From the NCBI GenBank assembly GCA_914767885.1, contig CAJZBQ010000002.1, positions 992,001-1,056,000 of the forward strand: a stretch of DNA of 64,000 bases, read 5' to 3'. Origin of the DNA: Blepharisma stoltei. Lineage: Eukaryota > Ciliophora > Heterotrichea > Heterotrichida > Blepharismidae. Positions 34,366 through 47,589 of the stretch are shown piece after piece (position 1 is the first letter of the stretch; every line of letters starts with the position of its first letter). A program made the position numbers and the translations under genes. The notes below the pieces were generated by a model that had not been told where the DNA came from, did not search any database, and worked only from the letters and a program-made list of their open reading frames with translations.

Positions 34366-35193
34366 TTAAGATCTTTTATTACGAGTCAGAAACTTCAATA
34401 AAATGAAAGTAAAAGCCGTACGCAGGTACTTAGCACGATAATTCCAACTGGTCCTTGCCATAACTCATCAGACCATCCCAAGTGTCCTAAAGAATCACAG
34501 TTATCACAGTCTCTTTCCCAATCGTTGTATATTCTTTTCTTATATATTTGCCTTAAAATATCCATTATTTTGATTAAAAAAATTAAGACCTTTTTTTAGT
34601 AAAATCGTATATTCATTAACTGTAAACGCTTGAAAGACCCATTTAAAAGGCTAAATAATATTTACAGCAAGATAGGTAATCCATCTCCACGCAAGCGGAA
34701 TTGAGGTGACTTTTACATGCTGCCCTCCAAATGCAGTTATAGGGAAAAGAATGACAGTACTAAAAGCAAGAGCTGTTTCAACACTTGACATCATGTACCC
34801 AGTGATATAGTCAAAGGCCATACCACACTGCAGTGCCATAGCATAAATGCAGTAAAAAATCACATATTTAGATCCATCATGGAGGTTGAGATCTAAGCTG
34901 AAATAAGCTATAGAAAATTCCTGGGGATAGCGCGGAATACGCTATCCCCAGGACCAACCGGGATCGGATCCCACATGGAGCGAGGGTTCCATGTGTGGAT
35001 CCATTTTTCACACGTGAAAGTAAATATCTCACATGTAAAAAATGGATCCACACATGGAACTCCCGTTCCATGTGTGAATCCGATCCCGGTTGGTCCTGGG
35101 GATAGCGTATTCCGCGCTATCCCCAGGAATTATCTATATAACACTTGTAAGAAATCCAGAATTAAGATTCATGGCATTTCTGTAATGTCTTTT
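34366..35193 (-). pseudogene. ABCG 3' fragment with two IESs
   Basis: This matches the C-terminal membrane part of ABCG copy 4 (MALQCGMAFDYITGYMM, AFGGQHVKVTSIP, intron 34651-34665, end TRNKRS). It carries an 82-bp IES at 34528-34609 and a palindromic IES at 34909-35136, then loses homology at about 35190 where a family A MITE begins. No ATPase domain is present. Confidence 0.8.
34909..35136. other. large palindromic IES, 228 bp
   Basis: Copies 4 and 5 read aagctataacactgg at this site. Here the sequence is interrupted by a long inverted repeat: the outer arms begin ttcctggggatagcgcgg and end with the complement, and internal arms contain ccacatggagcgagg and ttccatgtgtggatcc. The ends sit in tandem TATA. 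Confidence 0.85.
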
Positions 35194-35195
35194 GC

Positions 35196-35573
35196 TAACT
35201 CCCCTACTTTGAGCTAATAAAAAAAATTTTGTTCGCTAACGGAAATTAATTTTTTTAAAACATATTTATATAATTTATTTTTCAATCCAAATTGTAAAAA
35301 AATGAGGGGGTTAATTTAATTTTTAAAAATAAATTTTATAGAAAAAATTTTATATTGGAAAGCAAATATTAATTTAATTGTAAAATTAATGTTTTAGAGC
35401 GCAATTTGTTTAAAATTAAAACAGAATTAGCTAGAGATTTCATTATAATAGTTATCATTTATATATCAAAATTTTTTTCCATAAAAAATTTTTGTTCGCT
35501 CACGGAGGGGTAGGATATCGGGCAAAAAATAAGGATTTTTCTAATGGTTTTGTTCACTCACGGATATGGGCAG
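35196..35573. mobile_element. degenerate family A MITE, 378 bp
   Basis: The left edge TAACTCCCC and the right edge with tcactcacggatatgggcagta are recognisable, and the interior matches the other family A copies (ttaattgtaaaa, cattataatagttatcattt). It separates the ABCG fragment from GTPase copy C at the same position where a family A element precedes GTPase copy A. Confidence 0.68.
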
Positions 35574-35713
35574 TAAGAGCAAATTATATAGGAAGCTCTA
35601 ATAAGTCGGCATATTTTATAATTTGAAAATGAATTATATATGCAGATTCTTTCATAATTTAATCAGAATGTTAATCTAGATATATAAATTACTCTTAATT
35701 GAGCTTTATTGCA

Positions 35714-36725
35714 TTACTTCAATAATGATGAGACTGAGCTAGCAATTTCTGTTAAAGCTGATATTATGTTATTATGCAATTTGCTTCATTTCTTTTTTTT
35801 TTTCATTATTAGCTCAATTCTCGCCTTATTAATATCATAGTCTCTAATCTCTTGTGGAGGCTTCACTATATTGCGAGAGATCTTCTATTAGCTCTTCAAT
35901 TACTTCCATTGACAATTCCCATTTGTAATTCAATATAATTTTTTTGAATCTGCTCATTTTAGAGAAATCTTCTAGTTTTACATTAAAAGCCACATTGTCC
36001 ATCATATAAGACTTTTTAATACTCAACGGGATACAATTTTCATTAATTGAAGCACTTTCAGCTAAGTTTGTTAGTATAAGAGCGATGTTTTCACTTATTG
36101 ATAGAGGCAAAGAATTTTTCAATCTTTCATATGCATTTTTAAAACACAGGTCAAGTCTGTAGTTCCCATTTTGAACTATTATAATAGCATTTATTTTTTT
36201 TGTCATATTCAAGAAATTGAGAATTTTCTGAATATTTCTATTGTCTTGATGTGGCCCGCTTGCACCACTTAATCCTAGAGTATCTATAAAAATATACTTG
36301 CAGTTGTCTTTCCTATTTAAAAATTCATAAGATGAACAATTTTCAGTTTGACTCAAATAGAGTTCTGGATTTCTTTCAGAATGATTAAATCCATTTTCTG
36401 TTACTAATTTGTAATAATCTGTAGGTATGACTACTTTCCTATTCTCTAGAGTGCCATCTCTTAAGTAATTCGCTAAGTAATTGATTAAAGTTGATTTACC
36501 ATGGCCTATAGGACCAATCAAAACACAAACAAATGATTTTGATACTGCTTGAATCTTTTTCGACTCTTCAGGGGGCTTTTTCGATTTTTCAGGTGGCTTT
36601 TTTGCTTCTTCGACGCATTTCTGATCATTTATAAAGCTTCCAGTTGGTGCATTAAACTCAGGATTGTCACTTTGCGTTTGATTTATCATCTCGTCTCTCT
36701 TTATTAATTGCTCAGAACTCTCCAT
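35714..36725 (-). pseudogene. AIG1-like GTPase copy C, internally deleted
   Basis: The first 40 residues and the upstream region are almost identical to copy B. The P-loop is IGPIGHGKSTLINYL and G3 is FIDTLGLSGASG, so the conserved DTPG proline has changed. The frame ends after EDLSQYSEASTRD, where a deletion removes the Cys/His-rich domain and fuses to the last part of the gene near 35830. It contains no IES at G3 and therefore serves as the empty site for copies A and B. Confidence 0.75.
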
Positions 36726-37115
36726 ATTTTTATAATAATGGTGGTTGTAAGTTAATTATTTGGACATTTTATTTAATAAATAGGGATTTCATTAATTTTT
36801 GTAGAATCATAAAAGGGATTTTTAAGTACATAGGCTTTATTGTTCTGAGAAGATAAATAAAATTTCTTAAAGACTGAAAAATCAAGCTAGATTGAATTTA
36901 AATAAAATATTGATAGAAGCGTAATTAAATATAAGCATAAAAAAAAAGAAGCAACTTGTATATAAATATTTAAAATAATTTCTTGATATAATTATTGTTT
37001 GGCATCAGGGATATGAGAACTTATGTCTTTTTGTATATATACATTAAAATGGCATCAAGAACCAATACTAATTGCCAATTCTGTTGTCAGCTATTTTTGC
37101 TAAGTTTAAATTATT
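36726..37115. other. spacer homologous to the GTPase copy B upstream region
   Basis: The first 180 bp repeat the sequence upstream of copy B at 34.02-34.2 kb. The rest is AT-rich with no feature recognised. Confidence 0.5.
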
Positions 37116-37360
37116 AGAATCTCTTCTATTTTTCCTAATCTTTCTTTAGCTATTCTATAGCATTTCAAGCTACATAGAGCATTAGGCCTTCTCTTTGGAG
37201 TAAAACTGTTAGCAAAATATTATTTTGAGTCACACAAGCTGCCTATTTGTTTAAATTGAACTTTTTTGCTCATTTCCATTATCTGTGATTGTGCCAGTCC
37301 ATTCTGCACTTATTACCCTATTTACTAAAATATTTAAAAGCGAGGTCATCACATAGTCGC
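37116..37360 (-). pseudogene. heavily decayed ABCG ATPase fragment
   Basis: The nucleotide sequence aligns by eye with the ABCG copy 6 region encoding the stretch from Walker A to the start of the helical subdomain (aatctcttctatttttcctaatc, attttgagtcacac). It has many substitutions and no open frame. Confidence 0.6.
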
Positions 37361-38909
37361 TATACTCTATTAAATTGAATTAATTATTGACTACAATTTG
37401 ATTTCTTAAATGATCTATAATATATAGCCCAGGAGCGATTTTTGATTGCCCTGGGCTATACTGCATGCACATGAAATAGAGAACAAGCATGCAATAAAAA
37501 GAAAAGAACCAGCGTTTCATATAATAAGAAGCCATTATGTCCTGCAGGTAACTCATAATAATAAGGGTAAAAAACAATTAAATTTAACGGTGCAAATTTA
37601 TTTTAGATCATAAATAGAAAAATCTGGAGCTACACGAAAATTAATACAGCAATAAATTTAAAATAAAAAGCCTTTTTGTATGTAAAATAGAAAATATTAG
37701 CATTTCACAAATGCAAAACAACATTCTAAAATAATTTTCTCTTTGAGCGGCCTATAAATAATATTAAAAATACCGAAATACGCATTGAGGGCATATTCCT
37801 TTAGATATATATTTAAGGTCTACTAGCCATAATTTAATTTAGTTTAGTTTATATATTAAAACCAAATGTTAATTTTGCAAATTTTTTTAAATATATTTTA
37901 ATAGCGATTTAAAGAGGTGAGCTTAAAACTGAAATAAGTATGTTTTACCCTTAAATGTGCAAGAAAGCGCAATAAATAGGGCAATCTAGCTTCAAGAGTG
38001 TTTAATAGCAAAATATTTATTTAATCTTCTTAAAAACGTAGATTTTTAGCACCATTTGCTCAAGGTTGAACTAAGTGAACAGTTCTTATTTTCATGAGCT
38101 AATAAATCTATTAAATAATATGAGATTTTATATATATGACACAAAATTGAAAGAATGCTCAAATCATAAAGAATGCGCTATTTTGATGTGCTTTGAGAAA
38201 CATTTTCCTGCTAAAATAATATATTAGTGAGGATAAAAGGTCATTTTAATAAGTTTTCGCAGCACTTAATAGCATCTTTTCTCTAATAGAAAAAGAGATG
38301 AAATTCGTTTTTTATGTAGAGATAACTTAATGGTGATTTAGTGATATAATGATTTAACTTTTATTAAGAGAAGCTCTTATTATTTTAGATGATTTTGAAA
38401 ATTACATATGTGACGTGGTCAACCTTAAATTTGAGTAAATATACACTATTTATTTTACAGACTTAACAGTATTATAGTTCATGAGCTTAAAGTTTTTTAG
38501 AGCTTATTTTAATGGTTTTTAGCTCTATGTTATTAGCTACGTTTAAGGCATATAGATTTATTATCTCTATAAATATTGAAACCTTTTTTATTGATTATAA
38601 ACCATGTATTCTCTAATTCTAGAAATTCAGATAAATTTTTGATTTTGGCTAAATTAAATTGGCATCAGACCTACTTAGATAGAATATTTTTAAAGGTCAA
38701 TTTCGAGATTTTATCAATCTTTTATTTCAGCTTGAGAGGGGAAAGATAAATTAGCAAGACTAACAGCAGACTTACTCATATATTTAAAAAAATATTAATT
38801 TAAAATTTATGTCTCTATAAGAATTGGGTGCTATTTTATAAAATAAAAGAGGAGTAAACATACATATCTTTACTAAATTAGAAGACCAATTTATTTCTAA
38901 TATTGATGG
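37361..38909. other. long spacer without a recognised gene; short palindrome at 37419-37456
   Basis: The palindrome has arms tatagcccagg and cctgggctata around 37438 and looks like a small palindromic IES or its remnant. The part at 38080-38900 is homologous to the spacer at 42265-42760, showing that the ABCG unit was duplicated with its 3' flank. No convincing ORF was found. Confidence 0.5.
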
Positions 38910-41103
38910 TTAAGATCTTTTATTACGAGTTAGAAACTTCAATAAAATGAAAGCAAGAAGCCGTACGCAGGTGCTTAACACAATAATTCCAACTGGTCCT
39001 TGCCATAACTCATCAGACCATCCCAAGTGTCCTAAAGAATCACAGTTATCACAGTCTCTCCCCCAATCATTGTATATTCTTTTCTTATATATTTGCCTTA
39101 AAATATCCATTATTTTGATTAAAAATTTAAGACCTTTTTGAGTAAAATCGTATATTCATTAACTGTAAACGCTTGAAAGACCCATTTAAAAGGCTAAATA
39201 ATATTTACAGCAAGATAGGTAATCCATCTCCACGCAATCGGAATTGAGGTGACTTTTACATGCTGTCCTCCAAATGCAGTTATAGGGAAAAGAATGACAG
39301 TGCTAAACGCAAGAGCTGTTTCAACACTTGACATCATGTACCCAGTGATATAGCCAAAGGCCATACCACACTGCAGCGCCATAACATAAATGCAGTAAAA
39401 TATCACATATTTAGATCCATCATGGAGGTTGAGATCTAAACTGAAATAAGCTATAACACTGGTAAGAAATCCAGCAACGAAGGTTCATGGCAAATCAACA
39501 ATGTTTTTCGATAACTCCCCTTCTGTTAGTGAACAGAAGTAAAAATTAATTTACTTTATAAAATTTATATTCTAAGATGCAAGCGTTTTTGAAATCAAAT
39601 AGGATCAATCAGAGAATTTATCATAATAATTATCAGTGATATATATAGCAAATTTTTTTCATAAAAATTTTCGTTCGCTCAAGGAGGTGGCTTTTGGAAA
39701 TTTTTACAAAGGTTTTGCTAGCTTCGAGATAGGAGTAAGAAATAAGTCAATGTTCCATAGAGCCCTTCATCATGCTCTTTTAAAAAGACCGCTCTCTCCA
39801 CATAATCTAAATAATTCTTACAGTTCATAATAACTGCTTGATTTCCTTCCATTATTGCCCAAATAGTAATCATATATAAAGCCCCATTGGTGTTTTGCAT
39901 GGCTTTTTGACCGTTGCCTATGTCATTAAAGATTAATGCTATCAGAGTTCCAAAAAGAATGGAGAATACTATATGGAGTTTTATTAAGGGTCTGTTTTTG
40001 GCTGCTAGCTTGCCTGATCTTTTGAGTAACTCCAAAAATTCAACCAAATAACTTGGACGATAGCCTTCTATTTCGTGCAGCTCGGTAAGCTCATATTTTG
40101 ACTCAGTATCTTTTACATGATTTTCGTTATAGCTTCCAACAAACAAATCAAGTTTGTTTTGCTCCTCTTCTGTTTTTTCATGTCTGTTTGTTATATGGAG
40201 CATTCTCATATAGTAATCGGCTGGATTTACTTGTTTTGGGCATTTGTATCCGAGTTCTGCGAAATATTTTCTTGATATATCGCATGGGCCATGATAGACT
40301 ACGTTTCCTTCAGCAAGAAGAAACAGTTTGTCGAATTTTTTAAAAACATTGGAACTTGGTTGGTGGATTGTGGAAATAATTGTTCTGCCTTTAGCAGCTT
40401 GCTTTAACAGTAAATCGACTACAACTCCTGCATTATAACTGTCTAGACCCGAAGTCGGTTCGTCTAACATAACAATGCAAGGATCAGACATAAGCTCGAT
40501 TCCTATGCAAACCCTCTTTTTTTCTCCACCAGAAATTCCTTTAATCATTGTATTGCCAATCAGATTATCAGCAATTCTTGCAATGTTGAGGTCATTCAGA
40601 ATTTCTTCGACCTTAGCATGTCTTTCTTTATCTGTTCCAGGGCATCTTAGCTTGGAATAAAATTTTAGGCAATCTCTTGGAGTCAACACTGCGAGTAAAA
40701 CGTCATCTTGGGTAACATAGGCTGCGTACTTACTTATATTGAATTCTTTGGTATCTTTACCATTAGCGAAAATAGTCCCAGTCATTTCTGCTTTATTTCC
40801 GCTTCTAGCTCGATTTGCCAAAATATTCAAAAGTGAAGTTTTGCCTGAGCCTGATGCACCCATAATAGCTAAGAATTCTCCAGGATTTGCATGTCCAGAG
40901 ACGCCTTTTAATATATGCATTCTTTTACCCTCAACAGATGCATAATAATTTACATCTTCCCATGAAAGCTGCACATAGCGATTAAGTTGATCATCAGCTT
41001 GTAAGTGAATTTTATCATCTTTCCCATTAGTATGGCGATTAGATGAGTAATAATCACTTAGGTTTTCTTCGCTTTCTTTTGGGGAAATTTGGTTCTCAAA
41101 CAT
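38910..41103 (-). CDS. ABCG half-transporter, copy 4
   Basis: The ATPase domain is complete (GASGSGKTSLLNIL, ISGGEKKRVCIG, CIVMLDEPTSGLDS, STIHQPS) and so is the membrane domain. The 15-nt intron is 39194-39208. IESs are 39073-39152 (80 bp) and 39512-39735 (224 bp, family A-like). After removal there are 625 codons including TAA, 624 aa, in frame, with TGA as Trp in IVDLPW and in KWVFQ-type positions. The C-terminal loop has ERDCDNCDSLGHLGWSDELW. It differs from copies 1 and 2 mainly in the membrane domain (GYMMSSVETALAF against GFLFSTVEAAHAF), forming a subgroup with copy 5 and the 34-kb fragment. Confidence 0.9.
39073..39152 (-). other. IES, 80 bp, shared with the 34.5-kb ABCG fragment
   Basis: The segment lies between TATATTC repeats and interrupts VNEYNDWERDC. 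Copy 5 has the uninterrupted sequence. The 34.5-kb fragment has the homologous IES at the same position (82 bp), so it was present before those two copies split. Confidence 0.75.
39512..39735. mobile_element. family A-like IES, 224 bp, in ABCG copy 4
   Basis: The edges are TAACTCCCC and GGAGTA, and the interior carries the family A block tcataataattatcag. The outer motifs are partly lost (tctgttagtgaaca and gttcgctcaaggagg). Copy 5 is uninterrupted here (tttttagataagaaataag). Confidence 0.75.
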
Positions 41104-41947
41104 TATAAACCATATTGGAGGCTGTTACAAATATGGACTCATTACGTAATTATTCAACTTGGAGAAAATTTTTTTTTATCCATTTACAAATATGAAGCAT
41201 AAAGCGTTTGAAATTTTTAAATTCTTAGTGATTCTATCCGAGTCTTAATAGCGATAGTATCCCTATATTGAAATTCAAATTTAATTGAAGTGTTTTATCT
41301 AAAAAAATTTTTAATAAAAAAAATTTGATAAATAATTCTTCTCAAATGATGATAGTTTGCCTTTTAAGGGCAATCTTCTAATTAATTATATATCAGCATC
41401 AATTGCTGAATTTTTAATTATAAAAAAGGTGAATTTAATTTTCTATTTTATTCAGTTCTATTACATTGAAAAATCAAGCATAGCATTTGATCAGGAACAG
41501 ATAGGTATTATAAAGGTTTAAACGAAATTTTTCAACATTTAAAAATTTTATTTTCTTCCGTAGCCTGAAGAAATCAAAATAATAATCTTATACAATAAAA
41601 TATTAAGAAAGCATTTATTATCTATACTAATATCAACAGCGATATGCTGCTAAAGGATTTGCCATGCTCGATATGGATTTAGTATAATTCTTCCCTGCAT
41701 GATAAGTTTCGCAAGCTAAATTTGATCATAATTATATAAAAAATGAAAGAATTTTATCATGAGTCCATATATATATAAATTATTAAAATTAAGTTAATTT
41801 GATAGTAAGCTCTGACAATCATTTGCATTTTTCAATTCATAAAAATAATCATTTCCTAATTAATATTTAAAATCTGTTCTATAATAAAAAATAAAAAATT
41901 TTATTTATCTAGTCTGGCTCAGTTTAATTTATATAAAATACGTTAAG
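41104..41947. repeat. ABCG 5' spacer, duplicated at 44653-45712
   Basis: The two spacers align over most of their length from the start codon outward. The second contains a family A MITE at 45185-45419 that is absent here (gctgctaaaggatttgcc), so this is another empty site. No gene was seen. Confidence 0.65.
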
Positions 41948-42262
41948 TTAAGTACTTTTACTTCGGGTCTGTAATTTCAAAATAAAATACGAAATAAGCC
42001 TGGCACAAGCGCTGATCATCAGTATATCAATGATGCCTTACCATAGCTCATCAGACCATCCCAAGTCTCCGATAGGATCGCATTCTGTCTCACAATCTTT
42101 TTCCCAATCCGTATATTCATTAGCAGAAAACGCTTGAAAAGTCCATTTAAAAGGCTAAATAATTTTTACAGTAATATACGTAACCCATCTCCAAGCCAGC
42201 GGAATTGAATTGATATTTACATTTTCTCCTCCAAATGCAGTGAGAGGGAAGAGAACTACTGT
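41948..42262 (-). pseudogene. ABCG 3' fragment
   Basis: It encodes only the last part of an ABCG membrane domain (FGGENV, intron 42155-42169, end LQTRSKST) and is closest to copy 6. Homology stops abruptly at about 42262, where the spacer shared with 38.1 kb starts, so it is a recombination product. Confidence 0.72.
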
Positions 42263-42760
42263 AATAGGTTCGAACTAGAGCTTCTTATATGACATAAAAT
42301 TGATATAAAGAATGCGCTATTTTGATGTTCTTTGAGACATATTTTCCTGTTGAAATAATATATGCTTTTGTGAGAATAGAAGGCCATTTTAGGAAGTTTT
42401 ATCAGCACCAAATAATGCCTTTTCTCTAAAAGAAAAGATCAAATTCGTTTTTTGTTAAGGCAGCTTATTGGTGATTTAGTGGCATAATGATTTAATTTTA
42501 TTAAAAGAAGCTTTTATTATTTTAAATGGTTTGAAATTACTTACCTAAATTTGAGATTTTATAAGAGGGGTTAAAATAATGATGCATAAATTAGCAGAAA
42601 TAACTGTAGACTTACTCTTGTTATAATATAAATAAAATAATTAAAAACTTAAAATCTCTTTAAGCATTGGCTAATTTCAATTGAATTCATATATAATAAT
42701 CAGGAGTAAATATGCATATCTCTATTAAATTAGAAGACTAATTTATTTTAATATTGATGG
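42263..42760. repeat. spacer duplicated from 38.1-38.9 kb
   Basis: The sequence aligns with the region downstream of ABCG copy 4 (aaagaatgcgctattttgatg in both). No coding sequence was recognised. Confidence 0.6.
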
Positions 42761-44652
42761 TTAAGATCTTTTATTGCGAGTCTGCAACTTCAATAAAAAG
42801 AAAGCAAGAAGCCGTACGCAGGTGCTTAAAACAATAATTCCAGCTGGCCCTTGCCATAACTCATCAGACCATCCCAAGCGTCCTAAAGGATCACACTTTG
42901 TATCACAGTCTCTTTCCCAATCATTGTACTCATTAACTGTAAACGCTTGAAAGACCCATTTAAAAGGCTAAATAATATTTACAGTGATATAGGTAATCCA
43001 TCTCCAAGCAATCGGAATTGAGGTGACTTTTACATGCTGTCCTCCAAATGCAGTTATAGGGAAAAGAATGACAGTGCTAAACGCAAGAGCTGTTTCAACA
43101 CTTGACATCATGTACCCAGTGATATAGCCAAAGGCCATACCACACTGCAGCGCCATAACATAAATACAGTAAAAAATCACAAATTTTGACTCATCATGGA
43201 GGTTGAGATCTAAGCTGAAATAAGCTATAACACTGGTAAGAAATCCAGCAACGAAGGTTCATGGCAAATCAACAATGTTTTTAGATAAGAAATAAGACCA
43301 TGTTCCATAGAGCCCTTCATCATGCTCTTTTAAAAAAACCGCTCTCTCAACATAATCTAAATAAATTTTACAGTTCATAATAACTGCATGGTTTCCGCTC
43401 ATTATTGCCCAAATAGAAATCATATATAAAACTCCATTGGTGTTTTGCATGGCTTTTTGTCCATTGCCTATGTCATTAAAGATTAATGCTATCAGAGTTC
43501 CAAAAAGGATGGCGAATACCAATTGGAGCTTTATTAAAGGTCTGTTTTTGGCTGCTAACTTGCCTGATCTTTTAAGTAATTGCAAAAACTCAACCAAATA
43601 ATTTGGACGGTAGCCTTCTATTTCGTGAAGCTCGGTAAGCTCACACTTTGTCTCAATATCTTTTACATGTTTTTCTTTATAGTTTTCAACTAACAGTCAA
43701 GTTTGCCTTGCTCCTCTTCAGTAATCTCGTGTCTATTTGTTATATGGAGCATTCTCATATAGTAATCGGCTGGATTTACTTGTTTTGGGCATTTGTATCC
43801 GAGCTCTGCAAAATATTTTCTTGATTTATCACATGGACCATGATAAACTACGTTTCCTTCAGCAAGAAGAAACAGTTTATCGAATTTTTTAAAGACATTG
43901 GAACTTGGCTGGTGGATTGTGGATATAATTGTTCTGCCTTTAGCAGCTTGCTTTAACAGTAAATCGACTACAACTCCTGCATTATAACTGTCTAGACCCG
44001 AAGTCGGTTCGTCTAACATAATAATGCAAGGATCAGACATAAGCTCGATTCCTATGCAAACCCTCTTTTTTTCTCCACCAGAAATTCCTTTAATCATTGC
44101 ATTGCCTATCAGATTTTCAGCAATTCTTGCAATATTAAGGTCATTCAGAATTTCTTCGACCTTAGCATGTCTTTCTTTATCTGTTCCAGGGCATCTTAGC
44201 TTGGCATAAAACATTAAGCAATCTCTTGGAGTCAAAACTGGGAGTAAAACATCGTCTTGGGTTACATAGGCCGCATACTTACTTATATTGAATTCTTTGG
44301 CATCTTTACCATTAGCGAAAATAGTCCCAGTCATTTCTGCTTTATTTCCGCTTCTAGCTCGATTTGCCAAAATATTCAAAAGTGAAGTTTTGCCTGAGCC
44401 TGATGCACCCATAATAGCCAGAAACTCTCCAGGATTTGCATGTCCAGAGACGCCTTTCAATATATGCATTCTTTTACCATCAACAGATGCATAATAGTTT
44501 ACATCTTCCCACGAAAGCTGCACATGGCGATGAAGTTGGCCATCAGCTTGTAAGTGAATATTCTCATCTTTACCATTAGTATGGATATCAGAAGAGTAGT
44601 GTTCACTTCGGCTTTCTTCGCTTTCTTTTGGGGAAATTTGGTTATCAAACAT
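42761..44652 (-). pseudogene. ABCG half-transporter copy 5, one-base frameshift
   Basis: The copy is full length without any IES, with a 15-nt intron at 42968-42982, and all ATPase motifs are intact. At about 43697 one base is missing relative to the other copies (aactaacagtcaag against aacaaacaagtcaag), giving a TAG after GKLDC. Adding that base back would give 626 codons, so this is the only defect. It may be a recent pseudogene, an allele or a sequencing error. Confidence 0.8.
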
Positions 44653-45184
44653 TATTTACCATATTTAAAGCTGTTACAAATATGGACTCAATTGGAGAAA
44701 ATTTTTTACCCATTTTTAAATATGAAGCATAAGGAATTTAAGATTTTTCAATTCTTCGTGATATTGTCTGTGCCCTTAATAGCGATAATATCATTTTTTG
44801 GAAATTTAACTTCAATTGAAATGTTTTATCTAAAAAAAATTTATAAAAAAATAAAGTAATAAATAATTATTCTCAGATGATAATAATATGTTTTTTAAGG
44901 GCAATCTTTTCCATTAATTATATATCAGCATCAGTTGGTGAATTTTCAATTGCAAAAAAGATGAATTTAATTTCCTATTTAATTGAACTTTATTCCCTTT
45001 TTTAAAATCAAGGATAGTATTTGAGCAGGACAGATATGTATTATATAGGTTTAAAAGTAATGAATTGATAGATAAAAATTTTAATTCTTTATGAAACCTT
45101 AAGAAATTCTAAATAATATTGGTAGATCATAAAATATTGAGAAAGTGTTCGCTACCTATACTAATATCAGCAGCGAAATATTTC

Positions 45185-45419
45185 TAACTCCCAAACCCTC
45201 CGTGAGGGGTAACTGTTATTTAAAAAATTTATATATAAAATTTAAAAGAATTTTTTTTCAAAAAATTAGCCAAACTGGAAAGGAAAGCAAATATTTATTT
45301 AATTGTAAAGTTATGTTTTAAAATTCAATTTGTTTTAAATTAAACAGAACTAGCTAGAGATTTCATTATACTAATTATCACGTATATATAGTGTTTTGTT
45401 CTCTCATGGAGAGGGGGAG
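45185..45419. mobile_element. family A MITE, 235 bp, in an ABCG spacer
   Basis: The edges are TAACTCCC and GGGGGAGTA, with TA at both sides. The homologous spacer at 41.65 kb lacks it. It is shorter than the others and has lost the second motif at the right end. Confidence 0.75.
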
Positions 45420-45999
45420 TAAGGATATGGCATGCTAAATATGTGTTTAATATAATTCTTCCCAGTATGATAATTTGAGCAAGCCAAAATTTATTTATAA
45501 TTATATAAAAAATGAAAGGATTTTATCATAAGTCCATATATATTTATTAAAATTAGATAATTATGCATAATAAGCCTCCACAATCATTTGCATTTTTCAA
45601 TGCATAAAAATTATCATTTCCTAATTAATATTTAAAATCTGTTCTATAATAAAAAATAAAAAATTTTATTTATCTAGTCTGGCTCAGTTTAATTTATATA
45701 AAATACGTTAAGTTAAGTACTTTTACTTCGGGTCTGTAATTTCAAAATAAAATACGAAATAAGCCTAACACAAGCGCTGATCACCAGTATACCAATGATG
45801 CCTTGCCATAGCTCATCAGACCATCCCAAGTCTCCGATAGGATCGCATTCTGTTTCACAATCTTTTTCCCAATCCGTATACTCGTTAACAGTAAATGCTT
45901 GAAAAGTCCATTTAAAAGGCTAAATAATTTTTACAGTAATATACGTAACCCATCTCCAAGCCAGCGGAATTGAATCGATTTTTACATTTTCTCACAATA

Positions 46000-46277
46000 T
46001 TTAAAATGGCAGTTAGGGATGAGTCCTTAGTCCTATTCCACTAGGCCGACTTATAAACGAACTCAGCGAGAAAAGTCAAACTTCTTAGAATATTGGCTTG
46101 AAGAGAAGTGGCTTGTGCTGAGGCTGGCACAGACTAGAGGATTCTGAAAGGGTTTGGTATTTTTAACAGTTGGCCGGTTCACCTACCGTTGTTCAGAGCT
46201 GTTATCGTAGCTGAAACTCAATTAAAGAAGACTTCGCAGACACTGAAAGTGCAAGAGAAATTATTAAACTTAAACAT
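46000..46277 (+). mobile_element. short SINE-like insertion with 10-bp target duplication
   Basis: The repeat ACATTTTCTC flanks the insert (left copy near 45983, right copy near 46279). The insert starts atatttaaaatggcagtt, resembling the start of the GC-rich insertions elsewhere, and is GC-richer than its host. It separates parts of FGGENVK. Confidence 0.65.
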
Positions 46278-46542
46278 ACATTTTCTCCTCCAAATTCAGT
46301 GAGAGGGAAGAGAACTACTGTACTAAATGCATGAGCTGCTTCAACAGTAGAAAACATGAAGCCAGTTGCATAGCCAAAGCCCATACCCATTTGAAGTGAT
46401 AAAACATATATAAAATCTGCATAAAAATTACAGAAAATCACGAATTTTGATCCGTCATAAAGGTTGAGATCCAAGCTGAAATATGATACAACTCCAGTGA
46501 GTATCCCAGCAATAAAAGTTCAAGGTATGTCAACAATATTCT

Positions 46543-46757
46543 TACTCCTTTCTGGACAAAAAAAATTTGTTCACAGAGGGGGTTAATTTTTTTTTTAGAA
46601 ATTTAATAAATTCTAAATTTATGCTTTAAAATGCAAGCTGTTTAAAATTTAAACAGAATAACTCAAGATTTAATTATCATAATTATCATTTATTTATCAA
46701 TTTTTTTTTCAAAAAATAAGGATTTTTCTAATGGTTTTTTCGCTCACCGAGGGGAGT
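46543..46757. mobile_element. family A-like IES, 215 bp, in ABCG copy 6
   Basis: The edges are TACTCC and GGGGAGTTA. Removal joins SYFLA to KNIVDIPW in frame. It lies within a few codons of the IES position in copy 4, but the exact site differs. Confidence 0.72.
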
Positions 46758-47589
46758 TAGCTAAGAAATACGACCATGCCCCATATAGCCCTTCATCACT
46801 TTCTTTCAAAATAACAGCCCTCTCCATATGATCTAAATAACCATTACAGTTCAATACAACCGAGCTATTCCCACTCATCACTGACCATATAGAAAGCATA
46901 TAAAGAACCCCATTGATATTTTGTATAGCTTCTTGCCCATTTCCTAAGTCATTGAAAATAATAGCTAATAGGACTCCTATCACTAAAGCCATTAAAAACC
47001 TAAGCCTTAGCGCATATCTGTTTTTCGCTGCTGTTTTGGCTGATCTTTTGAGTAATTCCAAAAACTCTACCCAGTAACTTGGGTGGTAACTCTCTATTTC
47101 TTGTAGCTGAGAAAGCTCATATTTTGTCTCTGTTTCTTTGACGTAATTTTCTCTATAATTTTGTGTAAATAAGTCTAGCTTATTTTGCTCCTCTTCTGTA
47201 ATTTCGTGCCTGTTTGTTATATGGAGCATTCTCATATAGTAATCGGCTGGATTTACTTGTCTTGGACATTTATATCCGAGCTCTGCAAAATATTTTCTTG
47301 ATTTGTCGCATGGGCCATGGTAGACTACGTTTCCTTCAGAAAGAAGCATTAATTTATCGAATTTTTTGAAAACATTGGAACTTGGTTGGTGAATTGTGGA
47401 AATAATTGTTCTGCCTTTAGCTGCTTGTTTTAATAGTAGATCGACTACTATTCCTGCGTTATAACTGTCTAGGCCTGAAGTTGGCTCATCTAGCGTAATA
47501 ATGCAAGGATCTGACATTAATTCAATTCCTATACTAACCCTTTTTTTTCTCCACCAGAGATTCCTTTGATTATTGTATTACCAATAATA

